Part shown: positions 43,400 to 51,187 of the stretch, piece after piece
Position numbering within the stretch: position 1 is the first letter of the stretch
Layout: the number at the start of each line of letters is the position of its first letter
Assembly: GCF_000518605.1 (NCBI RefSeq)
Contig: NZ_KI912460.1
Span: 253,741-317,740 of the forward strand
Reading direction: 5' to 3'
Source of the DNA: Shewanella fidelis ATCC BAA-318
GTDB taxonomy: Bacteria; Pseudomonadota; Gammaproteobacteria; Enterobacterales; Shewanellaceae
Length of the DNA: 64,000 nt
Position numbers and translations under genes: made by a program
Notes under the pieces: model-generated
What the model was told of the DNA's origin: nothing
The model's database searches: none
Seen by the model: only the letters and a program-made list of their open reading frames with translations

Positions 43400-43675
43400 T
43401 TAACTACGCTTAATTCGTACGACTTTGAAAATATCAATTTCAAATCCAGCTATCCCCTGTTTATCTGCATAATATGTCATGTTGACTCGTGCACCTGACA
43501 GGCTCTTATATTTTTTGGTTCGCTTAAAAGTAAACGGTGTATCACAGTCATCTATCATAACTGTGTGTAAAACCCAGTCATCTTTGACTCTTTGAGTATG
43601 GGAGCAAACTTTCACGCCTTCCGAATGGATCAGTTGATCATGCTTGACTAACATTTTATCGACATCGGTTTTCAC
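43400..43675 (-). CDS. Small hypothetical protein
   Basis: A 91-aa protein without a recognised family. A beta-rich pattern is visible: VKVCSHTQRVKDDWVLHTVMIDDCDTPFTFKRTKKYKSLSGARVNMTYYADKQGIAGFEIDIFKVVRI. The GTG start is supported by GGAG 6 nt upstream. No signal peptide. Two Cys residues could form a metal site or be incidental. It stands alone. Confidence 0.6.
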   Translation of the reverse strand: MKTDVDKMLVKHDQLIHSEGVKVCSHTQRVKDDWVLHTVMIDDCDTPFTFKRTKKYKSLSGARVNMTYYADKQGIAGFEIDIFKVVRIKRS

Positions 43676-44015
43676 TGCTCACTCCAAATCTTGAAAATCT
43701 AATCATTAAAAATAGCACATAGAGATTTTGAGTCATACTAATTGCTGTTAGTGACTAAGTGTTATTAGCCACCCTAGTGCAAAATCTCAGTCATACTGTA
43801 TCAGTCAGACTACATGGCTTTGCAGGCTTCCTAGATGCCTTAGGCATAAGAAAGCACTAAGGTGTAGATAGAGGTAACAAGGAGATATAAATAACCGCTA
43901 ATGCGAGTTTAAGGTTAATTGGTATTAATTCAAAAGTTGCCCTCTTGCCAATAAAAAAGCGCAACGTAGTCAGTACTACATTGCGCTTTAGTAACAGTGT
44001 TAGAGCGTCAGCTAA
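43676..44015. other. Intergenic region after rimK-like gene
   Basis: 340 bp with the terminator at its right end and the string TTAATTGGTATTAATTC near 43916, a type of A/T-rich palindromic remnant also present near 36256. No gene seen. Confidence 0.45.
43953..43989 (-). terminator. Rho-independent terminator of the RimB-RimK fusion gene
   Basis: AAAGCGCAA-C-GTAGT pairs with ACTAC-A-TTGCGCTTT (14 bp, one mismatch) and continues to a T tract on the minus strand. Confidence 0.85.
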
Positions 44016-45395
44016 TTAATCTTCTGCTTTCCAACCTAATTTCTTTTCAATCGATTCAATCATTGCACCGGCGATATCGATACCTGTAGCAGATTCAATA
44101 CCTTCAAGTCCTGGTGATGAGTTGATCTCAAGTAACAATGGACCACGGCTAGAGCGAATAATATCAACACCAGCAACACGTAGACCCATTGTTTTAGCAG
44201 CTTTAATCGCTAATTGTCTTTCTGCTGCACTTACAGACACAATAGACGCACTACCGCCCATATGAATGTTGGCTCTGAACTCTCCAGGAGCTGCTGTACG
44301 CTCAATTGATGCTACGACCTTACCATCAATCACAAAACAGCGTAGATCTTTGCCTTGGGCTTCTTTAATGAACTCTTGGACCAAAAGGTTAACGCGTAAC
44401 GACTTAAATGCATTAATTACACTTTCTGCAGCTTTGGTCGTTTCAGCCAGTACCACACCTTTACCTTGCGTACCTTCAAGCAATTTAACGATAAGTGGTG
44501 CACCACCAACCATATCGATAAGATCTTTAGTATCAACCGGTGAGTTAGCAAAACCACTGGTAGGAATATCTAAATTATTCTTTTGTAACAACTGTAGAGA
44601 AAATAATTTATCTCTAGAGCGTGTGATCGCGTCTGACGTATTGAGTGCTTCAATATTTAAACTTTCAAAGTGACGTGTAAGTGCACAGCCATAGAAAGTC
44701 ATGCTAGGTCTAATACGTGGGATCACCGCGTCTACGTCATTTAGTACTGTACCGCCACGGTAATGTACTTCTGGCGAAGAAGCATCAAGCTTTAGGTAGC
44801 ACTGGCTGATATTTAAAAATACCATTTCATGGCCACGTTGCTCACCAGCTTCGATGATACGTTGGTTACTATATAGATCTGGGTTGCTTGCTAACAAACC
44901 AATTTTCAAGCCACTCTTCTTAGCCTTCTTTCCCGCGTATAGTGCTTCAACGTCAGCATCAACTTGATCGCCTAAACAGAATGATTCAGATGGGTCAACA
45001 AGGGTTTTGTTACCCATAGCTTCACGACCAAGTAGCATGCGATAACCCATGCTATCGCGATTGGTAAGTGTTAATTCCACTTCCCAAGCATGACCACCTA
45101 ATTGAATTACAGAAGCAATTACATAGCGTTTTTCTGATTCACCGTTTGAGCTCTTAACATTACGGCGATCAACAACTTTGCTTTCACACTTTAGAATGAC
45201 CTTGCGACTGTTTTGTATCGGATGAAGTTCGAATGATACCCATGGCTCACCTTCTCTTTTAAAAGGACGGATATTGACGGCATGGATTGATGATGTTCTG
45301 GCGCCAGAGTCTACCCTAGCTTTAATTGCAGGAACACCAAGAGCAGGGAATGCACACCACTCTTCACTTCCGATAATAAACTTATTGTCGCTCAT
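44016..45395 (-). CDS. Fusion of RimB-like retropepsin and RimK-type glutamate ligase
   Basis: A 459-aa two-domain protein. Residues about 1-150 form the ATP-dependent zinc protease/RimB-like domain, with an aspartic-protease-type motif KARVDSGARTSSIHA (D29) and MLLGREAMGNKTLVDP. Residues about 160-455 are an ATP-grasp RimK domain: KIGLLASNPDLYSNQRIIEAGEQRGH, RDKLFSLQLLQKNNLDIPTSGFA, GGAPLIVKLLEGTQGKGVVLAE, GKDLRCFVIDGKVVASIERTA and the metal/ATP end LLLEINSSPGLEGIE. RimK adds glutamate to the C-terminus of ribosomal protein S6; in pseudomonads a separate RimB protease acts with it. Here the two are fused. Confidence 0.88.
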   Translation of the reverse strand: MSDNKFIIGSEEWCAFPALGVPAIKARVDSGARTSSIHAVNIRPFKREGEPWVSFELHPIQNSRKVILKCESKVVDRRNVKSSNGESEKRYVIASVIQLGGHAWEVELTLTNRDSMGYRMLLGREAMGNKTLVDPSESFCLGDQVDADVEALYAGKKAKKSGLKIGLLASNPDLYSNQRIIEAGEQRGHEMVFLNISQCYLKLDASSPEVHYRGGTVLNDVDAVIPRIRPSMTFYGCALTRHFESLNIEALNTSDAITRSRDKLFSLQLLQKNNLDIPTSGFANSPVDTKDLIDMVGGAPLIVKLLEGTQGKGVVLAETTKAAESVINAFKSLRVNLLVQEFIKEAQGKDLRCFVIDGKVVASIERTAAPGEFRANIHMGGSASIVSVSAAERQLAIKAAKTMGLRVAGVDIIRSSRGPLLLEINSSPGLEGIESATGIDIAGAMIESIEKKLGWKAED

Positions 45396-45709
45396 TACAA
45401 TTCTTCCAGTTAAGTTAAATTAAGGAGCGCGAAAGTACTCCTTTTTTCCGCAGATGCAAACTAAATTTTAGTTATTTTCTACAATCGAGTAGGATTTTCA
45501 AAAAAATCCTGAAAACTGAGATCTATGTCTGTTTTTTTTAGCCGTATAAACGGCTATTTAGAGTTTAAAAAGTGTTTTAAATTTAACCACCTACATCTAA
45601 TAAATATCTCAATTTAAGCTTAAAAATTGACCATAAATGTGCTACCTGCAGCACTTTTTTAAAATCCAAGAGTGTTTCTCGGTTGTTCTTCACATCAATA
45701 GTAGTACAG
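45396..45709. other. rimK-like gene leader region with hairpins
   Basis: 314 bp. Hairpins TAGCCGT/ACGGCTA (45539-45556) and GTGCT/AGCAC with a T6 tail on the + strand (45639-45660). The latter looks like an orphan + strand terminator, as both adjoining genes read leftward. Confidence 0.45.
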
Positions 45710-46405
45710 TTACCAAGGAATTGTTTTACCTTGATAATCGATAAAACTACCACTTTGCTGTTCAGTTAAACTGCTAATCACCTGCTGCATGCCAATAACT
45801 GACGTTTCTGGATCTATCAGAGCGTTAGGTCCGCCCATATCTGTTTTGACCCATCCAGGGTGTAAAGCGACTGTTTTAATGTTATGACTTACCAAATCAA
45901 TCGCTAAACTTTTTACAATTGAATTCAAAGCGGCTTTTGATGAGCGGTAATAATAGCCACCGCCACTGCGATTATCAGTCATACTGCCAACTTTTGATGA
46001 AACAAATGCGATGGTGCAAAGGTTCGATAAATGGTCAGCTTGAAAAAGTTGATGAGTTAGCAACAAGGGGGCGATGGTATTTACTTGCAACACTTTGCGC
46101 CATTCATGAAGATTTATCTCTGTAAAATTAACGCCCTTAGGGCCATAATAACCAGCATTATGAATGACTAAATCAATCTTTTGCTTAGGTATTTTAAGCG
46201 AATTTAAATTAGTTTGCTCGAGTTGTTCGAGATCTAATTTGGCAATCACAAGCTGGGAGTTAGTTTGCTGAAGCTCAAGGAGCTGAGTTGCTTTACTTGG
46301 ATCTCTGCAGCAAGCGGTTACCTGCCAACCATTAGATAAATACTCTTTGACAAAACAAAGGCCAATGCCTCTGTTTGCACCGGTAATAAAAAGATGTTTA
46401 TGCAC
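45710..46405 (-). CDS. Short-chain dehydrogenase/reductase
   Basis: A 231-aa SDR. The cofactor glycine motif is FITGANRGIG near the N-terminus, the structural motif is HNAGYYG, catalytic Ser is in FVSSKVGS, and Tyr/Lys are in YYRSSKAAL. The C-terminal HPGWVKTDMGGPNA is usual for the sniffer/carbonyl-reductase type. The substrate is unknown. GTG 46405 is preferred because GGAG lies 6 nt upstream; ATG 46417 would add 4 residues. Confidence 0.85.
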   Translation of the reverse strand: MHKHLFITGANRGIGLCFVKEYLSNGWQVTACCRDPSKATQLLELQQTNSQLVIAKLDLEQLEQTNLNSLKIPKQKIDLVIHNAGYYGPKGVNFTEINLHEWRKVLQVNTIAPLLLTHQLFQADHLSNLCTIAFVSSKVGSMTDNRSGGGYYYRSSKAALNSIVKSLAIDLVSHNIKTVALHPGWVKTDMGGPNALIDPETSVIGMQQVISSLTEQQSGSFIDYQGKTIPW

Positions 46406-46820
46406 CTTTCTCTCCATGTTAAAACAAAACTTACTGCAGCTATCAGCAAAAGATTAAGTTACTGCTTTGGGTAAACTTTTTCAACAAAGGCTATGCAAGT
46501 CTGTGAAGATAAGTTGCGCCTGAAGCCGAGTATTTGATCAGTAAATAAAATATAAACCCATCTAAACAATTGGTTATGGAAATATCCAAATACAATAAAA
46601 GTTTGAAAAACAATTTTATAAAGGCGTTTATCAATTAAAATTTAGCTTACTATTTAAGCTGATTTTGCAATTTACGGTATGCATGTCCTTATAAGTTTGA
46701 GTAATTCTTTGCAGTGTTAATGAGCAATTTCTATAGAAAATTGAATAAAGGCTATAGGTTTTGTTTTGTGGAAGGATGCCTTATAGTGTCGCACTATAAT
46801 AAGTTGATCTGTTTAAAGTA
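46406..46820. other. Intergenic region between SDR and kinase-like genes
   Basis: About 415 bp between divergent genes, AT-rich. A 19-bp palindrome at 46781-46799 overlaps a likely -10 hexamer; otherwise nothing recognised. Confidence 0.5.
46781..46799 (+). promoter_or_regulatory. Palindrome overlapping TATAAT before the kinase-like gene
   Basis: TTATAGTG-TCG-CACTATAA, 8-bp perfect arms, overlaps TATAAT (46795-46800), ending 21 nt before the ATG. A repressor bound here would block the promoter. Confidence 0.5.
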
Positions 46821-47855
46821 ATGACAATAAAAGATCTCGAAAGTTGTGTTGCCAAATTAATCAGCGTAAACAAATGCCAGAAAGTACAGGTGCTGCAGTC
46901 GCTTTGGTCTGACTATGGTGAAATATCGCGTTTTACTACAGATGAATCATTTAGTGATCCCTTAGGTGCAAGTAACAGCTTTATAGTCAAATTGATTCGC
47001 CCTCCACTAGTGGTAAAGCACCCACGTGGATGGTCATCTGACTTCTCTCATCAACGCAAGTTACGTTCATATCAAGTTGAAGCCAATTTTTATCAAAGTT
47101 GGGCGCCACTATGTGATGAAAACTGCCGTGTACCTAGCTTGATTGCAAAGCAAACATTTGTAGAAAAAAACCAAGCACTGTCAATATCTATGATAGCAAT
47201 GACAGATCTGGATGCTGCTGGTTTTTCACACCGAGCAAACCAACTTAGCCTAACACAAACTAAAGTTGTTTTACGTTGGCTTGCGCATTTTCATGCAAAA
47301 TTTTTAAATGTTTCAAAAGCCGAGGTCTGTAAGCAACTTTGGCCTATCGGTAGCTATTGGCATCTTGCGACTCGAATGCAAGAGTTTAACCTTATGCCTG
47401 AGTCAAAGCTTAAGTTATTGGCACACGAAATAGATAAGCTTTTGAATAATTGCAAATATATGACTGTTATACATGGTGATGCTAAAGTCGCTAACTTTTG
47501 TTTCAGTGCGGATTTTAACCATGTTGCTGCAGTAGATTTTCAGTATGTTGGTAGTGGCATTGGCGTAAAAGACGTTATCTATTTGCTAGGTAGTTGCCTT
47601 TCTGAAAAACAACTTATGCATAACTTTGATAGTTTGATGAATGTTTATTTTGATTACCTGCAGCAAGCTATCACTTTTTATCAACCAGAGATAGATCCAA
47701 TAGCTGTATGTAATGAATGGAGACATCATACTGATTTTTCCTGGGCCGACTTCGAACGGTTTTTAGTTGGTTGGGCTGCAGAACACCCAAAAAGAAATCA
47801 GTTTAGCCAAGATATCACAGCTAGAGCAATCGCAAAAATATCGAATATTTTATAA
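46821..47855 (+). CDS. Phosphotransferase of the aminoglycoside/choline/ecdysteroid kinase superfamily
   Basis: A 344-aa protein-kinase-like phosphotransferase. The catalytic loop VIHGDAKVANFCFS and metal-binding DFQYVGSGIGVKDVIYLLGSCL are clear and typical of ecdysteroid-kinase-like and oxidoreductase-annotated APH relatives. The N-lobe includes FIVKLIRPP with the ATP lysine and RKLRSYQVEANFYQ. The acceptor substrate is unknown; antibiotic modification is not implied. The ATG has no strong ribosome site. Confidence 0.78.
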   Translation: MTIKDLESCVAKLISVNKCQKVQVLQSLWSDYGEISRFTTDESFSDPLGASNSFIVKLIRPPLVVKHPRGWSSDFSHQRKLRSYQVEANFYQSWAPLCDENCRVPSLIAKQTFVEKNQALSISMIAMTDLDAAGFSHRANQLSLTQTKVVLRWLAHFHAKFLNVSKAEVCKQLWPIGSYWHLATRMQEFNLMPESKLKLLAHEIDKLLNNCKYMTVIHGDAKVANFCFSADFNHVAAVDFQYVGSGIGVKDVIYLLGSCLSEKQLMHNFDSLMNVYFDYLQQAITFYQPEIDPIAVCNEWRHHTDFSWADFERFLVGWAAEHPKRNQFSQDITARAIAKISNIL

Positions 47856-47909
47856 GCAACCGACTAAAGCTACCATGGTAACAGATCGCTTTCGAGGCTT
47901 GATATAAAA

Positions 47910-48458
47910 TCAAGCCTCTAGCTCAGCTTCAAAGCCATGTTCAGCAAAACTGGCTTGTTCACTAAGTAAGTTATCTATTGCTTGATCAAAAGTGTCAATT
48001 TGATTCGCGGCCATATACTCTTTTAATCGAGTGACTAAATCGTTACTTATCTCAATGTGGGATTTCTTCTTTCTCTTTTTAATTTGAGAAAGTTCTTTGC
48101 GCACCATTCGCCAACCGTAATCACTAAAGTAGTCATTCAACAATTTGTTAGTTTGGTTTAGCTCAGTAATTAGGCATGTGCCCTGCTTTCTTTTTTTGTT
48201 TAGAATTGACAAGTTTTCACTTAACAAAAGGAAAAGTTCGCTTCGTTCTTCAGCGGTACTAAGCTCAACAAACCAATCAGCTCGATTATTAACAGCATTT
48301 AGCGGGATCAACCTATAGATTAAAGGTAACGCTAATGTAACTTCATCAACTTCTAACAACTTTAGTTTGCGACCAGCTTTTGGTGGACTAAAGTGATAAC
48401 ACCAGTCATTGTTCAACTCAGGTTTGTTGTCAGTTGCCGATACAATCAAATCACTCAT
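47910..48458 (-). CDS. Hypothetical protein with C-terminal ribbon-helix-helix-like segment
   Basis: A 182-aa protein of no named family. The C-terminal part KKKSHIEISNDLVTRLKEYMAANQIDTFDQAIDNLLSE has the beta-strand/helix/helix pattern of ribbon-helix-helix DNA-binding proteins and recalls the tail of MatP (KKSIDLEF...LSETIVQLIE). A basic run, KKRKKKS, precedes it. The N-terminal 115 residues are mixed alpha/beta. It is divergent from a 1.5-kb gene-free region carrying repeated palindromes, one of which lies 27 bp before this ATG. DNA binding to those repeats and autoregulation are inference. Confidence 0.55.
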   Translation of the reverse strand: MSDLIVSATDNKPELNNDWCYHFSPPKAGRKLKLLEVDEVTLALPLIYRLIPLNAVNNRADWFVELSTAEERSELFLLLSENLSILNKKRKQGTCLITELNQTNKLLNDYFSDYGWRMVRKELSQIKKRKKKSHIEISNDLVTRLKEYMAANQIDTFDQAIDNLLSEQASFAEHGFEAELEA

Positions 48459-48484
48459 GGCATACTTATCTCAGGAAATTTAAA

Positions 48485-48497
48485 ATGGTTAAACCAT
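48485..48497. repeat. 13-bp palindrome site 1
   Basis: ATGGTTAAACCAT, perfect 6-bp arms, then ACTTATT. It ends 27 bp before the start codon of the putative ribbon-helix-helix gene. Confidence 0.75.
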
Positions 48498-48601
48498 ACT
48501 TATTGATAATTATTTCAAATGTCGTCAACTATGTCTAGTTAAGCTATTATAATTTATAGCTTTTATCTAAGCTGTGCCATAGAGTTTTGCAAACAAGTAT
48601 A

Positions 48602-48614
48602 ATGGTTATACCAT
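48602..48614. repeat. 13-bp palindrome site 2
   Basis: ATGGTTATACCAT, 5-bp arms with TAT centre; identical to site 7. Confidence 0.75.
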
Positions 48615-48907
48615 CTAATTGACAAAGGTATTATTTAATCGATTACCCTTGCGCAGCATATAAACGCAAATATAAATAATTGGCATAGCTTCAAAGAGTT
48701 TGCAAATTAGATTATTAACCGTTAACAATGCTCGGCATATAACAGTGAGTTTTTAGTCGTTGAGCTGAAACGAACTAAGCAAAGAATGTAACTGTATTGA
48801 CATTAAGTTCCAGTAAAAATCGGCTTAAGATTTTACTATGTTAAATATTAACCAAGTAAAATGCTGATGTTTAAGCATCAAGCAACGCCATTAATACTTT
48901 GTATAAA

Positions 48908-48920
48908 ATGGTATAGAAGC
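48908..48920. repeat. Palindrome site 3 (half site)
   Basis: ATGGTATA is present but the right arm is lost (GAAGC). Confidence 0.35.
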
Positions 48921-48960
48921 TGCCCTTGTTAACATTTAAACTTAAAAACCCACCAATTAA

Positions 48961-48973
48961 ATGGTGTAACCAC
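48961..48973. repeat. 13-bp palindrome site 4
   Basis: ATGGTGTAACCAC, one mismatch, followed by ACTTAAA as in sites 1 and 6. Confidence 0.65.
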
Positions 48974-49026
48974 ACTTAAATGCTTCCATGCATCTGCAGC
49001 TATTATCCGTTATATTTTAAATAGAT

Positions 49027-49079
49027 TAACGCATAAAAATCATCTATAAGATGGTTTATACCAAGGTTTATATGCGTTA
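49027..49079. repeat. Nested inverted repeat enclosing palindrome site 5
   Basis: TAACGCATA (49027-49035) and TATGCGTTA (49071-49079) pair perfectly; CATCT/AGATG pair inside. Confidence 0.5.
49051..49064. repeat. Palindrome site 5 (variant spacing)
   Basis: ATGGTTTATACCAA: TGGT and ACCA arms with a 4-nt centre; lies within the larger inverted repeat 49027-49079. Confidence 0.5.
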
Positions 49080-49395
49080 TCACTTAAGAAAGGTGATAAA
49101 AAGCGGTAGTTTATCTTCGAACTTCTTCTCCAAGAAAACACAAAATTGTAAAACATAATCCAAAGCTAAATCTGTTTACTAGTTTCCCAGCCCTAATTTT
49201 ACTTGTATGAAATTGGTTAGTATAAATCTGATGTTATCAATCAAGCAGCGTATTTCAACTAAGATTTTTGCTTAAGCTAGTGTTGGCCTTTTTCATGAAA
49301 TAGAATTAAGCGCTACTAATATACTGTCGGTCATTTCTATTTTAAGCAATATTAACTGTTTTACTCTGTTTATTTGCTACAAGCCAGCTTTAACC

Positions 49396-49408
49396 ATGGT
49401 TTAACCAT
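49396..49408. repeat. 13-bp palindrome site 6
   Basis: ATGGTTTAACCAT, perfect 6-bp arms, followed by ACTTTAA; an extra AACCAT half site overlaps its left arm. Confidence 0.75.
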
Positions 49409-49536
49409 ACTTTAATATTGAGGTGTTGTTGATAGTCTCTGCCTTATTGGCTTGAAAAATGGCACTATCAATTAGCATAATTTTTATACAAATCATGCCC
49501 AATTTTACATAAAAGTGTTCATTTTAAATATTTAGT

Positions 49537-49549
49537 ATGGTTATACCAT
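49537..49549. repeat. 13-bp palindrome site 7
   Basis: ATGGTTATACCAT, identical to site 2. Confidence 0.75.
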
Positions 49550-49702
49550 TTTAATATGATTTATTCTTTTAGCTATCAATATTGGCAATTATTGAAGATT
49601 TAGATCTTAGCTAAAAGCCTGCACTGGTGAGACGTTACCTTTCCACTAACAATATTTGTCTGTTTATTCAGCTAAAAATAACCAAAAATCACTATTTTTA
49701 AC

Positions 49703-49736
49703 TCTACCAGTGATAATGACGATTATCACTGGTAGA
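49703..49736. repeat. Perfect 15-bp inverted repeat with 4-nt loop
   Basis: TCTACCAGTGATAAT-GACG-ATTATCACTGGTAGA, 267 bp before the recombinase start. No T tract follows on either strand, so it is not a standard terminator. Confidence 0.75.
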
Positions 49737-50002
49737 TGTCAGTAAGATTAAGTAGAATACTGCCGAGGATTTGGCTAACTTTGTTCGCTAATTGCTTGAT
49801 TAATAAGCAGGATTGCTAACCTGTTTTAAGGCTAAACTTTTAAAAAACAGTGCAAACTCAACACTAGTTAGCTCTTAAACTGATGATGAATGCTACAACC
49901 AGAATATCTATAAAATTTAGTATGATCGGGTTAAAGCTAAACTCAGAAATTTAGCTTAGGTATAAATACTTACTAGCAGTAAGATTAGCATTACAAGGTA
50001 AT

Positions 50003-51055
50003 ATGAAAGGACAAATTCAATTTAATCAGGCTTTGGTATCGCAACAGCAGGTAGATAGTGACTCGAGTGAAAAATTTTTCCAAGAGCAACAGTTACCTAT
50101 TTCTATCTTAGATGATTTCAAAAGTGCTGCGAGTGAAACTCAGTATGAGATCTCTGCAAATACACGACGAGTTTACCAGTCTAGTTTTGCTATTTTCAAA
50201 AGCTATTGTGAACTCCACAATCTAAGTGCCCTACCCGCAGATCCTAGAAGTGTCATTTCATTTATCGGTCATCAAAAAGAAGTCTATCAAGAAAAAAGTG
50301 GTCATCAGCTGTCAAAGCAAACAATTAATACTCGTTTAGCTGCGATAAGGTTTTTTCATATTCAAGCTGCACATCATTCGCCAACTGAACACCCGTTAGT
50401 GATCCGAGTGATGCGCGGTTTAATGCGTAACCAATACCGGCATACATCCGACTATGATCAACAACCAATCACTTATGATGAATTGGAAATGTTATTAGCT
50501 GTCATTGATCAGCAACCACAACAACTGACACGCTTAAGAGACAAAGCCATTTTACAATTAGGTTTACAAGGCGGCTTTAGACGATCAGAGTTGGCCGAAG
50601 TCAAAATTGAGCACATTAGCTTTTTACGTGATAAGTTAAAGGTGAGAGTTCCCTACTCTAAAAGCAATCAACAAGGTCAGCGTGAATGGAAAGATCTGCC
50701 AAAACATGAAGATTTTTCAGCGTACGATGCAGTACAACACTGGTTAGATGCGACTAAATTAAAACAAGGCCACCTTTTTAGATCCCTTAGTCGTGATGGC
50801 AATTCCATTCGCGATTATCAAATTACTCAAGGAAAAAATGGTAAAGGTTTTTTAAAAGGCGATGATATTTATCAAATGATCAAAAAGTATTGTGACAAAG
50901 CCGGGTTAAACTCTCGCTTTTTCGGTGCTCATAGTTTACGCAGTGGTTGTGTAACTCAGCTCCATGAAAATGATAAAGACCACTTATATATCATGGCTAG
51001 AACTGGCCATACAGATCCACGATCATTACGTCATTATTTAAAACCAAAAGACTAA
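50003..51055 (+). CDS. Tyrosine recombinase / site-specific integrase
   Basis: A 350-aa lambda-integrase-type recombinase that cuts and rejoins DNA through a 3'-phosphotyrosine. An N-terminal SAM-like core-binding domain (about 45-145: ISANTRRVYQSSFAIFKSYCE) is followed by the catalytic domain with R193/R194 (GGFRRSELAEV), K220 (PYSKSN), H310 and R313 (AHSLRSG), H336 (GHTD) and Y345 (RHYLKPKD). All catalytic residues appear intact. No excisionase, phage or plasmid genes and no tRNA are next to it. Target site is unknown; candidate structures are the hairpins upstream. The protein is encoded at a boundary to ordinary genes. Confidence 0.88.
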   Translation: MKGQIQFNQALVSQQQVDSDSSEKFFQEQQLPISILDDFKSAASETQYEISANTRRVYQSSFAIFKSYCELHNLSALPADPRSVISFIGHQKEVYQEKSGHQLSKQTINTRLAAIRFFHIQAAHHSPTEHPLVIRVMRGLMRNQYRHTSDYDQQPITYDELEMLLAVIDQQPQQLTRLRDKAILQLGLQGGFRRSELAEVKIEHISFLRDKLKVRVPYSKSNQQGQREWKDLPKHEDFSAYDAVQHWLDATKLKQGHLFRSLSRDGNSIRDYQITQGKNGKGFLKGDDIYQMIKKYCDKAGLNSRFFGAHSLRSGCVTQLHENDKDHLYIMARTGHTDPRSLRHYLKPKD

Positions 51056-51187
51056 ATCATTAATAGTAGTATTCAATTTTTGTGTCCAAACAAAGAGTGT
51101 CTATAACAAAAATTATCGAATATAAATCTATTTGCATTGATTATATACCACTTGTTGAGATGAAGTTTACCGTAAAGATATAAGATA

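Larger units (their letters stand above)
48459..50002. other. 1.5-kb gene-free AT-rich region with recurring palindromes
   Basis: No credible ORF on either strand. It contains at least five clear and two degenerate copies of an ATGGT-N3-ACCAT palindrome between 48485 and 49549, a nested inverted repeat at 49027-49079 and a perfect 15-bp-arm hairpin at 49703-49736. It lies between a putative ribbon-helix-helix gene and a tyrosine recombinase gene. Confidence 0.7.

Noticed and set aside
46821..47855. Aminoglycoside resistance kinase
   Set aside because: Only the generic superfamily motifs match; the sequence fits ecdysteroid-kinase-like relatives, so resistance is not supported.
47868..47881. 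ACCATGGT palindrome downstream of the kinase-like gene as another member of the ATGGT-N3-ACCAT family
   Set aside because: Arm order is reversed (TACCATGGTA), so it does not match the repeat consensus.
48459..50002. CRISPR array or integron attC array
   Set aside because: The repeats are short palindromes at irregular spacing (about 50-350 bp), without uniform spacers or cassette ORFs.
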